This document shows positions 49,974-59,118 of a DNA stretch of 64,000 bases, piece after piece (the stretch's first letter is position 1; every line of letters begins with the position of its first letter). The notes under the pieces were generated by a model. The model searched no databases and had not been told where the DNA came from. It worked only from the letters and a program-made list of their open reading frames with translations. Both the position numbers and the translations under genes were made by a program. Origin of the DNA: Pseudodesulfovibrio sp. zrk46 (GTDB lineage: Bacteria > Desulfobacterota > Desulfovibrionia > Desulfovibrionales > Desulfovibrionaceae); contig NZ_CP051216.1 of assembly GCF_012516435.1 (NCBI RefSeq), forward strand, positions 3,771,501 to 3,835,500, in the 5' to 3' direction.

Positions 49974-50897
49974 ATGAACATACAGGATCTCATCAACTCC
50001 GCTCGGGAAGCCTTGACCGGCACGCTGAACCAATTCGCACCGAACGTCCCTCCAGAAATCATTCGTTACGGTGGAGCCGCCATCCTTATTGCTCTATCCC
50101 TTCTTTTGCTCATTTTCGCTCTGCGACTCATGCGCCCCACCAACAAACGGTCTGCCTCAAAGAGAGTCAACGTGCCCCGTGCCCTTCAAAAAGAAGGTGT
50201 TATTATGGACGTGCTCAACAGCGGCAGTGAAGAGGACGTAGCAGTTCGCTGCGTGGTCACGGCAGCATCTTCCGGCAAGATCAAGTGCGAGATCATCGAG
50301 CGTCTTGATGTAATGAAGACAAAGCAGGGTAAAGACGTGGTCTGTGTTTTCGCCCCCATGAAAACCGACACCGGAAAGGTAAATTCCTTCACCGCCCGAC
50401 TGATTGAATCTGATACCTCTGGCCGAAAAGCTGACCGTATTGTACTGGCTGCCCCCGCTGACTACGCAATGCTGCCGCGACGCAAGCACACTCGTAAACG
50501 GGTAGCAGACCAACAATTCATCCGCGTCAAACTCTGGGTGGACAATCCATACGTTTCAGACATTTCCTTTGAAGATGCAGCCCCACACATCGGCGTAAAT
50601 TCATTTGCCGCAAGTGGTCCGGATCAGTCCGCCAACGCCGTGGTCAACATCTCCAATGGGGGCCTCGGCCTCAGCGTGGTCAATCAGGCACTCCCTGAAA
50701 CCTGTGCCGTCGGCTCTCCAATTGCCATCAACCTCTTTATGTTCAATTTCAAAGAGAAGTCCTTCAAGCCATATTGGTATACTGGCGAAGTCCGCTCCAT
50801 GGAAGAAGGCCGACCGGGGTTCACTCGCATGGGCATTGAATTCAACGGTTCCGGTTCTCCCTTGGACAACGGCGGAATTCGCTGGACCAAATTCTAA
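49974..50897 (+). CDS. membrane-anchored PilZ-like protein
   Basis: A 307-residue protein with one N-terminal membrane helix (about residues 33-50, AAILIALSLLLLIFALRL). The C-terminal half looks like a YcgR-type pair: a beta-rich region (about 75-165) then a PilZ-type domain (about 165-300) with RRKHTRKRVADQQFIRVKLW and VVNISNGGLGLSV. The arginines and NxSxxG resemble the c-di-GMP boxes. It probably senses c-di-GMP at the membrane. It starts 12 nt after the MltC-like gene, so the two may share a transcript. Confidence 0.75.
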   Translation: MNIQDLINSAREALTGTLNQFAPNVPPEIIRYGGAAILIALSLLLLIFALRLMRPTNKRSASKRVNVPRALQKEGVIMDVLNSGSEEDVAVRCVVTAASSGKIKCEIIERLDVMKTKQGKDVVCVFAPMKTDTGKVNSFTARLIESDTSGRKADRIVLAAPADYAMLPRRKHTRKRVADQQFIRVKLWVDNPYVSDISFEDAAPHIGVNSFAASGPDQSANAVVNISNGGLGLSVVNQALPETCAVGSPIAINLFMFNFKEKSFKPYWYTGEVRSMEEGRPGFTRMGIEFNGSGSPLDNGGIRWTKF

Positions 50898-50992
50898 TAC
50901 AATCCAATCCGAAAGCAGAATGACTGGAAAGAGGACCTGGTTTCCTGCCTTCCCGCCTCCCAGTCACAACCAATCAGTAATTGCCCAATAAA

Positions 50993-51025
50993 AAAGGCCC
51001 GGTCATTTGACCGGGCCTTTCATAT
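50993..51025. terminator. bidirectional terminator
   Basis: AAAGGCCCGGTC / GACCGGGCCTTT, perfect 12-bp stem with a short ATTT loop, A-rich on one side and TTTCATATT on the other, between the convergent PilZ-like and flagellar-type genes. Confidence 0.85.
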
Positions 51026-51044
51026 TGCCATTACCTTTTCGAGA

Positions 51045-51401
51045 TCAGCCTTTCTTGTGCACGAACCGCTCTTTGGCTAGGCGAGGCATATTGCCGGAAC
51101 CGAAACTGTAGCCAGCGATGCGCTTATTTTGCTTCTTGATGTTGGCGAGGTCGTTTCTGAGGGACGAATGGAGCCTGCGCGCCTCGTCGGTGATTTCGTC
51201 ATGAAGTGACTTCATCTCCACCAACTTGTCGGCGAGTTTCTTCAGATTGTCCTGATCCAGATCACGAATGGCTTCGTCAAGAATCCGTTCACGGTCCTTG
51301 GACAACTTCTCGGCCTCGAAAACGTCTCCTTCAGTGAGGAAGCCAAGCTCCCTTCGCCCAATGGAGAGCGCCTCGTCCAGCATCTGACGACGTGCGGACA
51401 T
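51045..51401 (-). CDS. small helical protein, FlgN/FliT-like flagellar chaperone candidate
   Basis: A 118-residue, highly charged, mostly helical protein. Three heptad-rich helices (residues about 3-50 and 55-95) give it the look of FlgN-type export chaperones. Its C-terminus is basic (RLAKERFVHKKG). It starts 2 nt after the upstream gene with GAGG 5 nt before the ATG, so the two are tightly coupled. The flagellar role is inferred from composition and from the neighbouring GT9 gene of the kind that sits in Desulfovibrio flagellar loci. Not confirmed. Confidence 0.55.
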   Translation of the reverse strand: MSARRQMLDEALSIGRRELGFLTEGDVFEAEKLSKDRERILDEAIRDLDQDNLKKLADKLVEMKSLHDEITDEARRLHSSLRNDLANIKKQNKRIAGYSFGSGNMPRLAKERFVHKKG

Positions 51402-51403
51402 AT

Positions 51404-52006
51404 CTACCTCTTCGCGCTGCGAATGTCGTCGCGAATCTGCTTGATGACTCTCTTCCACTTTTCCACCGCCGGGAGGAATTCGTATTCAAGAAGGTCAGCC
51501 AGAAGAATCCAGTCCTCATTTTCGAGAACAGTGGACATCTCACTGAACATGTCGTTGAGCTCTTCTGCTGCGCGCTCGTATTCCTTGTGATCCTTGAGGG
51601 AATACTCATCGCGAAGCACACCGATCATGCGCAGGAAGTTACGAATGACTTCCAGCAGATCCTGATAGGTTTCCAGAGCCTCAGCGTCATCAGCCTGACG
51701 GAAGAGTTCGGCAACGTGCTTGCCGCCTTCAGCCATGATATTCACGACCTTGTAAAGCTCGAGAGTGATCTCCACAGCCATATCGTCTGTGGCCATGGTT
51801 TTGATCTCCACGGACTCTACTTCGGTAATTTCGATGTCTTCCGCCTGATGGGGATAAATTTCGGTAAACGGCTCATTATTAACCAGAACATCAGTTACGA
51901 TGCGGTTTTCCAGGGCACCTTCACCCACGACCATTTCAAAAACCTGCTCAAGGTTTTCAGGCTGTTGCCCAGTCATTTCATACTGCTTGCCATCGATAAC
52001 GATCAT
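51404..52006 (-). CDS. conserved protein of unknown function, probable flagellar locus protein
   Basis: A 200-residue acidic protein. The first 70 residues are beta-rich (MIVIDGKQYEMTG, IVTDVLVNNEPF), and the rest are long amphipathic helices (residues about 85-200). Its N-terminus defines a UBL-like beta-grasp shape at a guess. GGAGG lies 8 nt upstream. It is followed 2 nt later by the FlgN-like gene and preceded by a GT9 gene on the same strand, forming a probable three-gene operon. The family is unassigned. Confidence 0.6.
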   Translation of the reverse strand: MIVIDGKQYEMTGQQPENLEQVFEMVVGEGALENRIVTDVLVNNEPFTEIYPHQAEDIEITEVESVEIKTMATDDMAVEITLELYKVVNIMAEGGKHVAELFRQADDAEALETYQDLLEVIRNFLRMIGVLRDEYSLKDHKEYERAAEELNDMFSEMSTVLENEDWILLADLLEYEFLPAVEKWKRVIKQIRDDIRSAKR

Positions 52007-52085
52007 TGTGAGTTCCTCCTCGAAAAGGGATGATAAATTTTCCGTAAAAATCGGTTCGTCCCGGATTATTCAATATCCGTGCCGA

Positions 52086-53639
52086 TTATACGAACTCACC
52101 CTGAAGGGCTGCCACGAGAGAACGATAGCGTTCTGTCATATCCAACAGGGAAACCATATCATTTCCACTCTTCTGAGATTCAAACATCCACAATGATCCA
52201 AGTATGTTAAGATAAGAACTTGCACCCAGAACATTTTGCAAACGCTGCCATGATGCAAGGTATTTTTTCTTTGCTTGCTCTCTGGGATTGCGAAGGAGCA
52301 ACATGCCCTGCTGGGAAAGAAGGAACAGCATGTCGTGGGCGCTCGTCAAAGTTTTGGATATTTCTTCCGCCACGTTGGGAGACAGGCGTTCCGCTAGCCC
52401 TGTACGCCCTGCAGAGGGAACTCCATCTAGGAAATTGAGGTAGTGAGCATGCTGAATACCGATCCAAAGGGCGCGGTCAGAATCATCATGCCCGGAAAGG
52501 CTGACCAACTCCATAAAACCGTCAGCCCCCGAACGCGTAAGCCATGCTCGAGTACCTTCGAAGCGGACCTCGCCCTGATCATAAAGCAATGATTGCAGCG
52601 CGCCATACATGGCATCTGGAGTCACCGCCCTACGACAGGCATTCTCATTGGGACACTCCTTACCGAAATCGCAAGGATGACACTCCATGTCCGGTTCAAG
52701 GCAAATATTACCTGCTCGATACGGGCCGGTGTCCCACGGTTGAGCCGTGGCAAGAAAAACTGAGCACAAGGGAGTCCCCATGCCTGCAGCCAAATGCATT
52801 GTCCCGGTATCGTTCGTAACAAGTGCAGTGCATTTACAGAGAACTGCTGCAAGCTCGGTCAACGATGTTCTGCCCATACAATTAACTACCGGAGCACCAA
52901 TCTGCTCTTGGAAGCGATCGCCAAGTTCGCCCTCTCCCTTAGTGCCGAGCAGAACAGGAACCAAACCGTCACGCTCCCATGCCTTTTGTGCGACACGAAC
53001 AAAAAACTCAACAGGCCAGCGGCGACGTTCTTCACTCGCCCCCATCTGCAAGGCCAGAAATCCTTTAGCACCCTTCGAAGCACTCTCACTCAACAGCGTA
53101 TCGGCTCGTCCCATGGCTTCTTCACCAGGCTGAGCCAAAACCAAAGAATTGCCTTCATTGCCAAGACCTGCAGTACGACGAAAAATATCACAGATATTGA
53201 AAGGGCTTGCTCCACGATTGCTGCCACCCATTTGAAGAAAAGCAGCCCAAGCAGATGTGTCAGCATTAAAACCAAGTTCATCCACGGAAAAGCCGACCAC
53301 CTCACCATCAATTGGTGCCAAGTCATATGTCAGAAGACGCGAAGATATTGATGGAGTCAGATTAACGGTCCGATCTGGAGCAAACGTCGCCATTACGCTC
53401 GCCTTGAAATCACTGGAGTCCCGGACAGCCAAGCGCCAGTCGCTATCCAGCTTGGACAAAAGCCCCGCACCAGGAAAAGGGAAAACAATATCAACACCGT
53501 CAAGAAGTGTTGCAGCTGATGAAAAATTCTCAAGGCAAACCAACCCAACCTTATGCCCCTGGCTTTTGAAGCCACTTACCACTGGCTGGGTCTGGATCAG
53601 GTCGCCAAAGCGCGTCAGATTGATGATCAGAACGTTCAC
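52086..53639 (-). CDS. GT9 glycosyltransferase with an extra C-terminal domain
   Basis: A 517-residue protein. Residues about 1-345 form a GT9 (heptosyltransferase-like) GT-B enzyme: LIINLTRFGDLIQTQPVVSGFKSQG at the start, LQMGASEERRRWPVEFF in the middle, and VTNDTGTMHLAAGMGTPLCSVFLATAQPWDTGPYR as the donor-site motif, followed by a Cys cluster CHPCDFGKECPNENAC. The last 170 residues are an added helical domain not typical of GT9. The GTG start at 53639 has AAGGA 8 nt upstream. Being next to flagellar-type genes, it may modify flagellin; target not shown. Confidence 0.8.
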   Translation of the reverse strand: MNVLIINLTRFGDLIQTQPVVSGFKSQGHKVGLVCLENFSSAATLLDGVDIVFPFPGAGLLSKLDSDWRLAVRDSSDFKASVMATFAPDRTVNLTPSISSRLLTYDLAPIDGEVVGFSVDELGFNADTSAWAAFLQMGGSNRGASPFNICDIFRRTAGLGNEGNSLVLAQPGEEAMGRADTLLSESASKGAKGFLALQMGASEERRRWPVEFFVRVAQKAWERDGLVPVLLGTKGEGELGDRFQEQIGAPVVNCMGRTSLTELAAVLCKCTALVTNDTGTMHLAAGMGTPLCSVFLATAQPWDTGPYRAGNICLEPDMECHPCDFGKECPNENACRRAVTPDAMYGALQSLLYDQGEVRFEGTRAWLTRSGADGFMELVSLSGHDDSDRALWIGIQHAHYLNFLDGVPSAGRTGLAERLSPNVAEEISKTLTSAHDMLFLLSQQGMLLLRNPREQAKKKYLASWQRLQNVLGASSYLNILGSLWMFESQKSGNDMVSLLDMTERYRSLVAALQGEFV

Positions 53640-53711
53640 AAGGTTATTCCTTAATATATAGTGGCCGCCAAAAAGCTGTCAGCCCAAAGAGACGATGCAA
53701 AATCAAAGCCG

Positions 53712-54788
53712 CTATAGACCCGTGCCTGCCTGAACCAGCCGCACCAACTTCTCCACAGCCTGAATGGAAGTTTTGAGCCTGGCCTTTTCCTCTTTGGGCA
53801 ACAAGGTCGGATTGACATAGTTATGCGGCGGTATCCCCTCGCGATCACATTCCAAGCCAATGGTCAACCGCTTGAGTTGGAGATACTCCCAGGCGTCCAG
53901 CAAGCTATCTTGATGCTTCGACGAGATATGCCCCGCCTCTGCCAACAGGCGCAATCGCTCACAGGTGTTGTGTGGCAACAGATCATATTTGAGAGCAAGA
54001 ATACGGGTGCTATTGGTCAAGTGGGCCAAAACAGAATGCTTGATATCGAGATACCCCTGCCATGGACCGGACTTCTTCGTAATGAATGCCCCGAACATGG
54101 AAAGCGGTAAACGGTAGTCAGTCAATTCCTGAATAAGCAAGGAGATGGCGATGGGCTTGGTGCGTACATATTCCCACAATCGATCACGCAGAAGCAACAC
54201 GTCACGGGGCGCACCGAACACGGCCTTGAAATCAAGAATAAGACCGGATTGCCACGAGCCCTTTTCTGCCGGGTTGGAAAGCCATCTGGTAAGCCGAGAC
54301 AGCCAGACGTCAAAATCGCCACGCCATTCAGGGTTACTGATCATGACCCCACCTTCACACAGCGCCAAACCAGCTCCATCCAAAGCCACTACAATGGATT
54401 GAGTGACATCTTCCAGCTCTTCCTCATCAGGATCAGCACGCATAAGGAGACCGTTGTCTTGATCAGAACCCAAGACCTGCTCCTCGCGACCACCCGAACC
54501 AAACTCCACAAAGGTACAATCCCGCAACCACGGATATTCCTCTGCGTGGGCCTCAAGCACGGCCAGAATGACGGATCGATTATAGGCAGAAAGTCGTTTG
54601 CAGGTTTCTTCGGCGCTTATGCCATGGTCCAGCCAGTCCTCAACCAGATCAAGGCGGGTACGCCTGATGCCGGTCAGCTTACCCTCACGAGCCATCTCAA
54701 GGAGTTCGCGGTCCAAACCATCCGGTGCGTCCACTTGACCGTTCACCTTGAATTCCAACAGCTGTTTATCTGCTGACTGACCGCTCAA
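53712..54788 (-). CDS. DUF294 putative nucleotidyltransferase
   Basis: A 358-residue protein of the DUF294 type. Residues about 70-190 hold the Pol-beta-like nucleotidyltransferase signature GSGGREEQVLGSDQDNGLL (G-S-x-R plus acidic pair). The C-terminal DUF294_C region is helical (about 200-340). Unlike many relatives it lacks CBS or cNMP-binding domains in front. The TTG start at 54788 is backed by a GAGGAG site. It is divergent from the DUF485/ActP-type pair, a conserved neighbourhood for this family, so it may control acetate uptake or acetate activation. That role is inferred from neighbourhood. Confidence 0.85.
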   Translation of the reverse strand: MSGQSADKQLLEFKVNGQVDAPDGLDRELLEMAREGKLTGIRRTRLDLVEDWLDHGISAEETCKRLSAYNRSVILAVLEAHAEEYPWLRDCTFVEFGSGGREEQVLGSDQDNGLLMRADPDEEELEDVTQSIVVALDGAGLALCEGGVMISNPEWRGDFDVWLSRLTRWLSNPAEKGSWQSGLILDFKAVFGAPRDVLLLRDRLWEYVRTKPIAISLLIQELTDYRLPLSMFGAFITKKSGPWQGYLDIKHSVLAHLTNSTRILALKYDLLPHNTCERLRLLAEAGHISSKHQDSLLDAWEYLQLKRLTIGLECDREGIPPHNYVNPTLLPKEEKARLKTSIQAVEKLVRLVQAGTGL

Positions 54789-54974
54789 TCCCCTCTCCTC
54801 AACGTTTTTCGCTGCCGTTAACCGGAAGAAAACACCCGTTGACCGGGCCCCTGAAATGGCATGCCACCACGACCAGCCGAGTTTGACCGTTTACCGGAAA
54901 TGCAATGCGATTCTGCTTTTCTCTACTGTAAAAGGAATCCAACGGCAAACAATTCAACCTTTCAGGGGGCAAAC

Positions 54975-55319
54975 ATGAGTCAGACAGAAGTGATCGGCAA
55001 CGAGCAGTCCGAGTTCTCCATGGCCGCGGACACCCCAACCCAGGGGGAAGCAATGGATCAGATCGAAGCAATTCGAAAAAAACAGCTGAAAATGGCGCTG
55101 GGGGTAGGGATTCCTTACTTCAGCTTTGTCATCGGTATTTTCCTGGTGGTGTATCTCGCGAGCGAGACGGTAACCCAGGTAAGCATTATGGGATTCCCCC
55201 TGCACTACTGGCTGGTGGCGATCGCTATTTATCCCATAACGTGGGCGCTGTTCATCTGGTACGTACGCAAGGCGAATAAAATGGAAGACGAAATCGAACA
55301 ACAGGTCGGAGGACAATAA
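54975..55319 (+). CDS. DUF485 membrane protein
   Basis: A 114-residue inner-membrane protein of DUF485. After a hydrophilic start of about 40 residues there are two helices (about 47-70 and 78-98). DUF485 genes typically precede an actP-type symporter, as here (the symporter starts 1 nt after this stop). The protein is thought to assist the symporter. GGGGG precedes the ATG at 54975 by 5 nt. Confidence 0.88.
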   Translation: MSQTEVIGNEQSEFSMAADTPTQGEAMDQIEAIRKKQLKMALGVGIPYFSFVIGIFLVVYLASETVTQVSIMGFPLHYWLVAIAIYPITWALFIWYVRKANKMEDEIEQQVGGQ

Positions 55320-55320
55320 G

Positions 55321-56895
55321 ATGGAAGCCGGATACCAAATACCCATCATGGCCCTCATCCTCATCGGATGCATGCTGGCCTTTACCGTGGTCACCACATT
55401 TATGTTTCGCAGCCAGAAAACGTCTGCCGACTATTACCTGGCCGGTCGTAAAGTTAACTCCTTCATCAACGCATCAGCGATTTCCTCGGACTATCTGTCC
55501 GCAGCTTCTTTCCTCGGCGTCGCCGGTGTCGCATTCCTGTTCGGATTCGACGGCATCATCTACGCCCTGGGGTTCTTCGTAGGATACATCGCCCTGCTTT
55601 TGTTCCTGGCGAGCCCGCTCCGCAAATTCGGCCGTTACACAGTGCCCGATTTCGTGTCTGAGCGTTTTCACTCCAAGACAGCACGCGTGCTCGGAGTCAT
55701 CGGGGTTCTCTTCATTTCCCTCTTTTACATGGCTCCGCAGATGCTGGGTGCTGGCAAGGTCATGGGCTTACTGCTCAACCTGAATTACGAAACTTCCATC
55801 GTAATCATCGCCTGCATCATCACCTTCTACGTCACTGTCGGCGGCATGAAAGCAACTACCGTCAACCAGTTGGTCCAATTCTGGATTCTGTTTGGTGCCA
55901 TGTTCCTGCTCGCCTTCATCCCGTTCATGATCAAAGGTTACACGTACACTGACGTAGTCAATTTCCTGGCCACCTTCAAAGGTCCCGATCCGGAAACCGG
56001 CAAGATGTTTGACGGTGCTGCATACACCAGCCCGGCATACTGGCTGACCAACCTCAAGGACACCATGTCCCTGTTGCTGGCCCTGATGTTCGGTACCGCT
56101 GGCCTGCCGCACATTCTGGTGCGTTTCTACACCGCACCCGATGGTAAGGCCGCTCGCAAGACCGTTATCTACGTGCTCTTACTCATCGGTATGTTCTACA
56201 TCCTGAGCCCGTACGTCGGCCATGTCATCCGCTACACCTACATGCAGGGCGAAGCCCTGGGCCTCTCTCCGCATTTGATGAAGTGGCTCGCTGCTAATGG
56301 TAAGAACCTCGCCGTTCCTGTTGCTGGCTCCCACTTCGGCGGACAGATCCTGCTTGGCATCGTCGTGGCTGGCGCCTTTGCCGCCATCCTGTCCACGGTT
56401 GCCGGTCTGATCATCGCCTGCGCCGGAGCCATCGGCCATGATCTGGTGGTTAACGTGTTCAATCCGGATATGCCTGAACGCTCCCGCGTCAAGGTCGCTC
56501 GCATCTCTTCGGTTCTGGTTGGCCTGCTCGGTATCCCGCTGGGCTTCTGGGCCGAGTCCATGCAGATTGCAGTGCTTGTTGGCCTCGCCTTCGCCATCGC
56601 TGCCTCCACCTTCTTCCCTGTGCTGGTCATGGGCGTATGGTGGCCAAAGATGACAAAGAACGGTGCCTGCGCAGGATTGGCCACAGGTATCATTGGCTCC
56701 TTCTTCATGATCCTTGGCAAGGGAATGCTCCCTGAACTCCTGCAATTCAAGAACCCCGGCGGATTCGTCATGCTCCTCTCTTTCCTCGCCATCTACGTGG
56801 CGTCCAAGATGGAACATGCCGCCAAGGGAGAAGACGCTCTTCCTCACGATACCAACGCTGTCATGGCCATCCTGCATGGCCCTGAAAGAGCATAA
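55321..56895 (+). CDS. sodium:solute symporter, ActP-like
   Basis: A 524-residue SSS-family transporter with about 13 membrane helices. Family features include DYYLAGRKVNSFINASAISSDYLSAASFLGVAGVAFLFG at residues about 37-75 and GTAGLPHILVRFYTAPDGKAARKTV, typical of the acetate/monocarboxylate group. Directly preceded by the DUF485 gene, it is most likely an acetate or related short-chain monocarboxylate uptake system. A hairpin about 10 nt after the stop (GAGGCG / CGCCTC) may help end transcription. Confidence 0.9.
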   Translation: MEAGYQIPIMALILIGCMLAFTVVTTFMFRSQKTSADYYLAGRKVNSFINASAISSDYLSAASFLGVAGVAFLFGFDGIIYALGFFVGYIALLLFLASPLRKFGRYTVPDFVSERFHSKTARVLGVIGVLFISLFYMAPQMLGAGKVMGLLLNLNYETSIVIIACIITFYVTVGGMKATTVNQLVQFWILFGAMFLLAFIPFMIKGYTYTDVVNFLATFKGPDPETGKMFDGAAYTSPAYWLTNLKDTMSLLLALMFGTAGLPHILVRFYTAPDGKAARKTVIYVLLLIGMFYILSPYVGHVIRYTYMQGEALGLSPHLMKWLAANGKNLAVPVAGSHFGGQILLGIVVAGAFAAILSTVAGLIIACAGAIGHDLVVNVFNPDMPERSRVKVARISSVLVGLLGIPLGFWAESMQIAVLVGLAFAIAASTFFPVLVMGVWWPKMTKNGACAGLATGIIGSFFMILGKGMLPELLQFKNPGGFVMLLSFLAIYVASKMEHAAKGEDALPHDTNAVMAILHGPERA

Positions 56896-56905
56896 ATAAC
56901 ACAGA

Positions 56906-56930
56906 GAGGCGTTGCACAAACAAGCGCCTC
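56906..56930 (+). terminator. weak terminator-like hairpin after the symporter
   Basis: GAGGCG (56906-56911) pairs with CGCCTC (56925-56930); a short TTCC stretch follows but no long T run. Confidence 0.4.
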
Positions 56931-57190
56931 CTTCCTCACCTCATTGGTTGTGGCGGGATCGTCTGTGGGGGGACGATTCCGCCACTCCAATGAAAGAGAC
57001 ACAAATGAACAAATTGATTTTCGGCAGCAATAAACTGCCATGTACGATTTGAAATTGAATTTTCACAGACAGGGCAACCGCCTGGGGCAAGCGCGGTTGC
57101 CTTGGCTGCGTCTGATGACAAGCACATTCATTCACACGGAAGCTAGGCACAACCATCAACATGTAGTATGGGTGCAAGAGGAGGAAAATT
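56931..57190. other. intergenic region between symporter and MFS genes
   Basis: Two strong RNA hairpins and no clear gene. One (56947-56991 region) pairs TGGCGGGATCGTC with GACGATTCCGCCA, fully paired when G-U is allowed. The other pairs GGCAACCG (57073-57080) with CGGTTGCC (57094-57101). Neither is followed by a T tract. A 20-codon frame starting at 56991 lies between them and shows no special codon run. Confidence 0.5.
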
Positions 57191-58510
57191 ATGGCTGATG
57201 ACAAAGTAATGAACCGCTGGCTGGTGGTTCTTGGGGCAATTCTCATTCAACTCTGCCTCGGGGCCATTTATGCATGGTCCGTATTCACCCCCGCACTGAA
57301 TGCGGCAGGCTGGAGCAAAATGCAGACACAGGCTGTCTTCGCCGTTGGTCTGGCAATGTTTGCTGTCACCATGGTATGGGCAGGAAAGAAGCTCGCTGTT
57401 TGGGGACCTAAAAAACTGACCATGCTCAGCGGTGTCGTTTTGGGATGCGGCTATGCTCTCGCAGGCCTTTTCGGGGGGACGAATTTTATGTCGCTGTTGC
57501 TCCTCATAGGAGTTGTAGGTGGCGGCGGCATCGGCATCGGCTATGTGGTACCTATCGCAGTTGGTATGCGTTGGTTCCCGGACAAGAAAGGCCTGATCAC
57601 CGGACTGGCAGTCGCCGGATTTGGATTCGGTGCCATGGGCTGGGTCAAGCTGGCCGGTTCATGGGGACACCTCATCGCCAACTACGGCCTGTCCACCACC
57701 TTCACAATTTATGGTGTAGCCTTTGCCGTCCTCGTAATACTCGGCGGTCTTTTCATGACTTTCCCACCCGAAGGCTGGCTCCCCAAAGGGTATACGCCGT
57801 CCGCAACGGTTGAAGGTTCCAGTGATGATCTGAACATCCAAGGTACAGACTTGCTCAAGACCTACCAGTTCAAGCTTATCTTCCTGACGTTCGTCTTCAG
57901 CGCCGGTGCAGGTCTGATGTCTATCGGTCTGATGAAACTCTACCCCATGGAAGCATTACAGAACGCCGGCTATTCCGCAGCTGAAGCCAGCGCAATCTCC
58001 GGCACGGCCATGGCAGTTTTCTTCAGTCTCGCAAACGGCATTGGCCGTATCGTCTGGGGCACACTCTCCGACCTCATGGGACGTCAGGTATCTATCATTA
58101 TTATGACAGCTACACAGGGTATCTGCGTAATCGCCTTCCCCACCATGGCGAGCAGCGAACTGATCCTGTATGTAGGCGCCACATTCATTGGCTTTAACTT
58201 CGGCGGCAACTTTGCCCTCTTCCCCACCATGACTGCCGACATATTCGGCGCCAAAAACGTAGGCATAAACTACCCCTTTGTCTTCCTTGCTTATGGTGTA
58301 GGCGGAATCGGCGGGCCCATTCTTGGAGGCTTCCTCGGCGACATGGGCAACTTCCCGCTCGCCTTCACGACTTGCGGAGCTCTTTGTCTGCTCGGCGCAG
58401 TGCTCACATGGCACTGTAACCCAATCAACGCAAAGGAGCATGAACTCTCGGGTTTTAAACCCATCGCGCGGATGCTGGCTGCAGAACAGCTGTCCGCGCA
58501 GAGGAAGTAG
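57191..58510 (+). CDS. OFA-family MFS transporter
   Basis: A 439-residue, 12-helix MFS carrier of the oxalate/formate antiporter type. NRWLVVLGAILIQLCLGAIYAWSVF starts helix 1, FALFPTMTADIFGAKNVGINY lies in the second half, and GGIGIGYVVPIAVGMRWFPDKKGLITGLAVAGFG is the family-typical motif. Substrates may be formate, lactate or another monocarboxylate. GGAGG lies 6 nt before the ATG. A perfect terminator follows. Confidence 0.88.
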   Translation: MADDKVMNRWLVVLGAILIQLCLGAIYAWSVFTPALNAAGWSKMQTQAVFAVGLAMFAVTMVWAGKKLAVWGPKKLTMLSGVVLGCGYALAGLFGGTNFMSLLLLIGVVGGGGIGIGYVVPIAVGMRWFPDKKGLITGLAVAGFGFGAMGWVKLAGSWGHLIANYGLSTTFTIYGVAFAVLVILGGLFMTFPPEGWLPKGYTPSATVEGSSDDLNIQGTDLLKTYQFKLIFLTFVFSAGAGLMSIGLMKLYPMEALQNAGYSAAEASAISGTAMAVFFSLANGIGRIVWGTLSDLMGRQVSIIIMTATQGICVIAFPTMASSELILYVGATFIGFNFGGNFALFPTMTADIFGAKNVGINYPFVFLAYGVGGIGGPILGGFLGDMGNFPLAFTTCGALCLLGAVLTWHCNPINAKEHELSGFKPIARMLAAEQLSAQRK

Positions 58511-58537
58511 GACACTGCGACACAATTCATAAGAAAG

Positions 58538-58570
58538 ATGGAGATGCCATTTAGCGTCTCCATTTTTTTT
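58538..58570 (+). terminator. terminator after the MFS gene
   Basis: ATGGAGATGC (58538-58547) / GCGTCTCCAT (58554-58563), 10 bp with one G-U pair, then seven to eight T. Confidence 0.9.
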
Positions 58571-58603
58571 ACTATTGCCGACATCTATTTGCCCCCTCTC
58601 TCC

Positions 58604-58632
58604 TTGACAGAGTGGGGGGACATACCTACTTA
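58604..58632 (+). promoter_or_regulatory. candidate promoter of the Gly-tailed small protein gene
   Basis: Consensus TTGACA, 17-nt spacer, then TACTTA. The -10 matches poorly, but the -35 is ideal and lies 60 bp upstream of the start. Confidence 0.4.
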
Positions 58633-58668
58633 GTGAGCCGACTCACAACACTTAAGGAGAAAACCACC

Positions 58669-59022
58669 ATGGATTACGATATCAGACTGGTCAAACTGGT
58701 CAGCGGCGACATGATCGTCGGCAAATTCAACACTGAAGCCAACAAGATCGAAGACCCCGCTGCCATCCAGGCTATGCCCACTCAGTCCGGCACCCAGATG
58801 GTCCTGCTGCCTTTCGGCTACCCCTTTGATCAGGAAATGCACGGCACCGTTTCCATGGACCACATCCTGTTCGAGTACAAGACCTGCCCGGAAGAACTGA
58901 AGACCAAGTACATCGAAGCTGTGACCAATATCTCCATGACCAGCGGCGGCCTGGACCTTTCCGGCGGCGCCGGCCCCGATGGCATCGGTGGCGGTGGCGG
59001 CGGTGGTCTGAACCTCGTCTAG
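58669..59022 (+). CDS. small Sm-like protein with glycine-rich tail
   Basis: A 117-residue acidic protein. The first 45 residues (MDYDIRLVKLVSGDMIVGKF) resemble an Sm/Hfq-like strand pattern, IRLVKLVSGDMIVG being typical of an Sm1-like element. The middle is beta and helical (LLPFGYPFDQEMHGTV), and the end is a glycine tract (GGAGPDGIGGGGGGGLNLV). This type is common in Desulfovibrio as an uncharacterised small protein; any RNA-binding role is only a structural guess. GGAG lies 9 nt before the ATG. A terminator follows. Confidence 0.65.
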   Translation: MDYDIRLVKLVSGDMIVGKFNTEANKIEDPAAIQAMPTQSGTQMVLLPFGYPFDQEMHGTVSMDHILFEYKTCPEELKTKYIEAVTNISMTSGGLDLSGGAGPDGIGGGGGGGLNLV

Positions 59023-59042
59023 GCACACCCTAATAAATTCCC

Positions 59043-59082
59043 TGCGGGGCCGATCCGATGACGGATCGACCCCGCATTTTTT
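59043..59082 (+). terminator. terminator of the small Gly-tailed gene
   Basis: TGCGGGGCCGATCC / GGATCGACCCCGCA pair around GATGAC with one mismatch, then TTTTTT. Confidence 0.9.
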
Positions 59083-59118
59083 GTGGACCAAAAACCGATT
59101 ACTTCATAGGCTTCCTGC

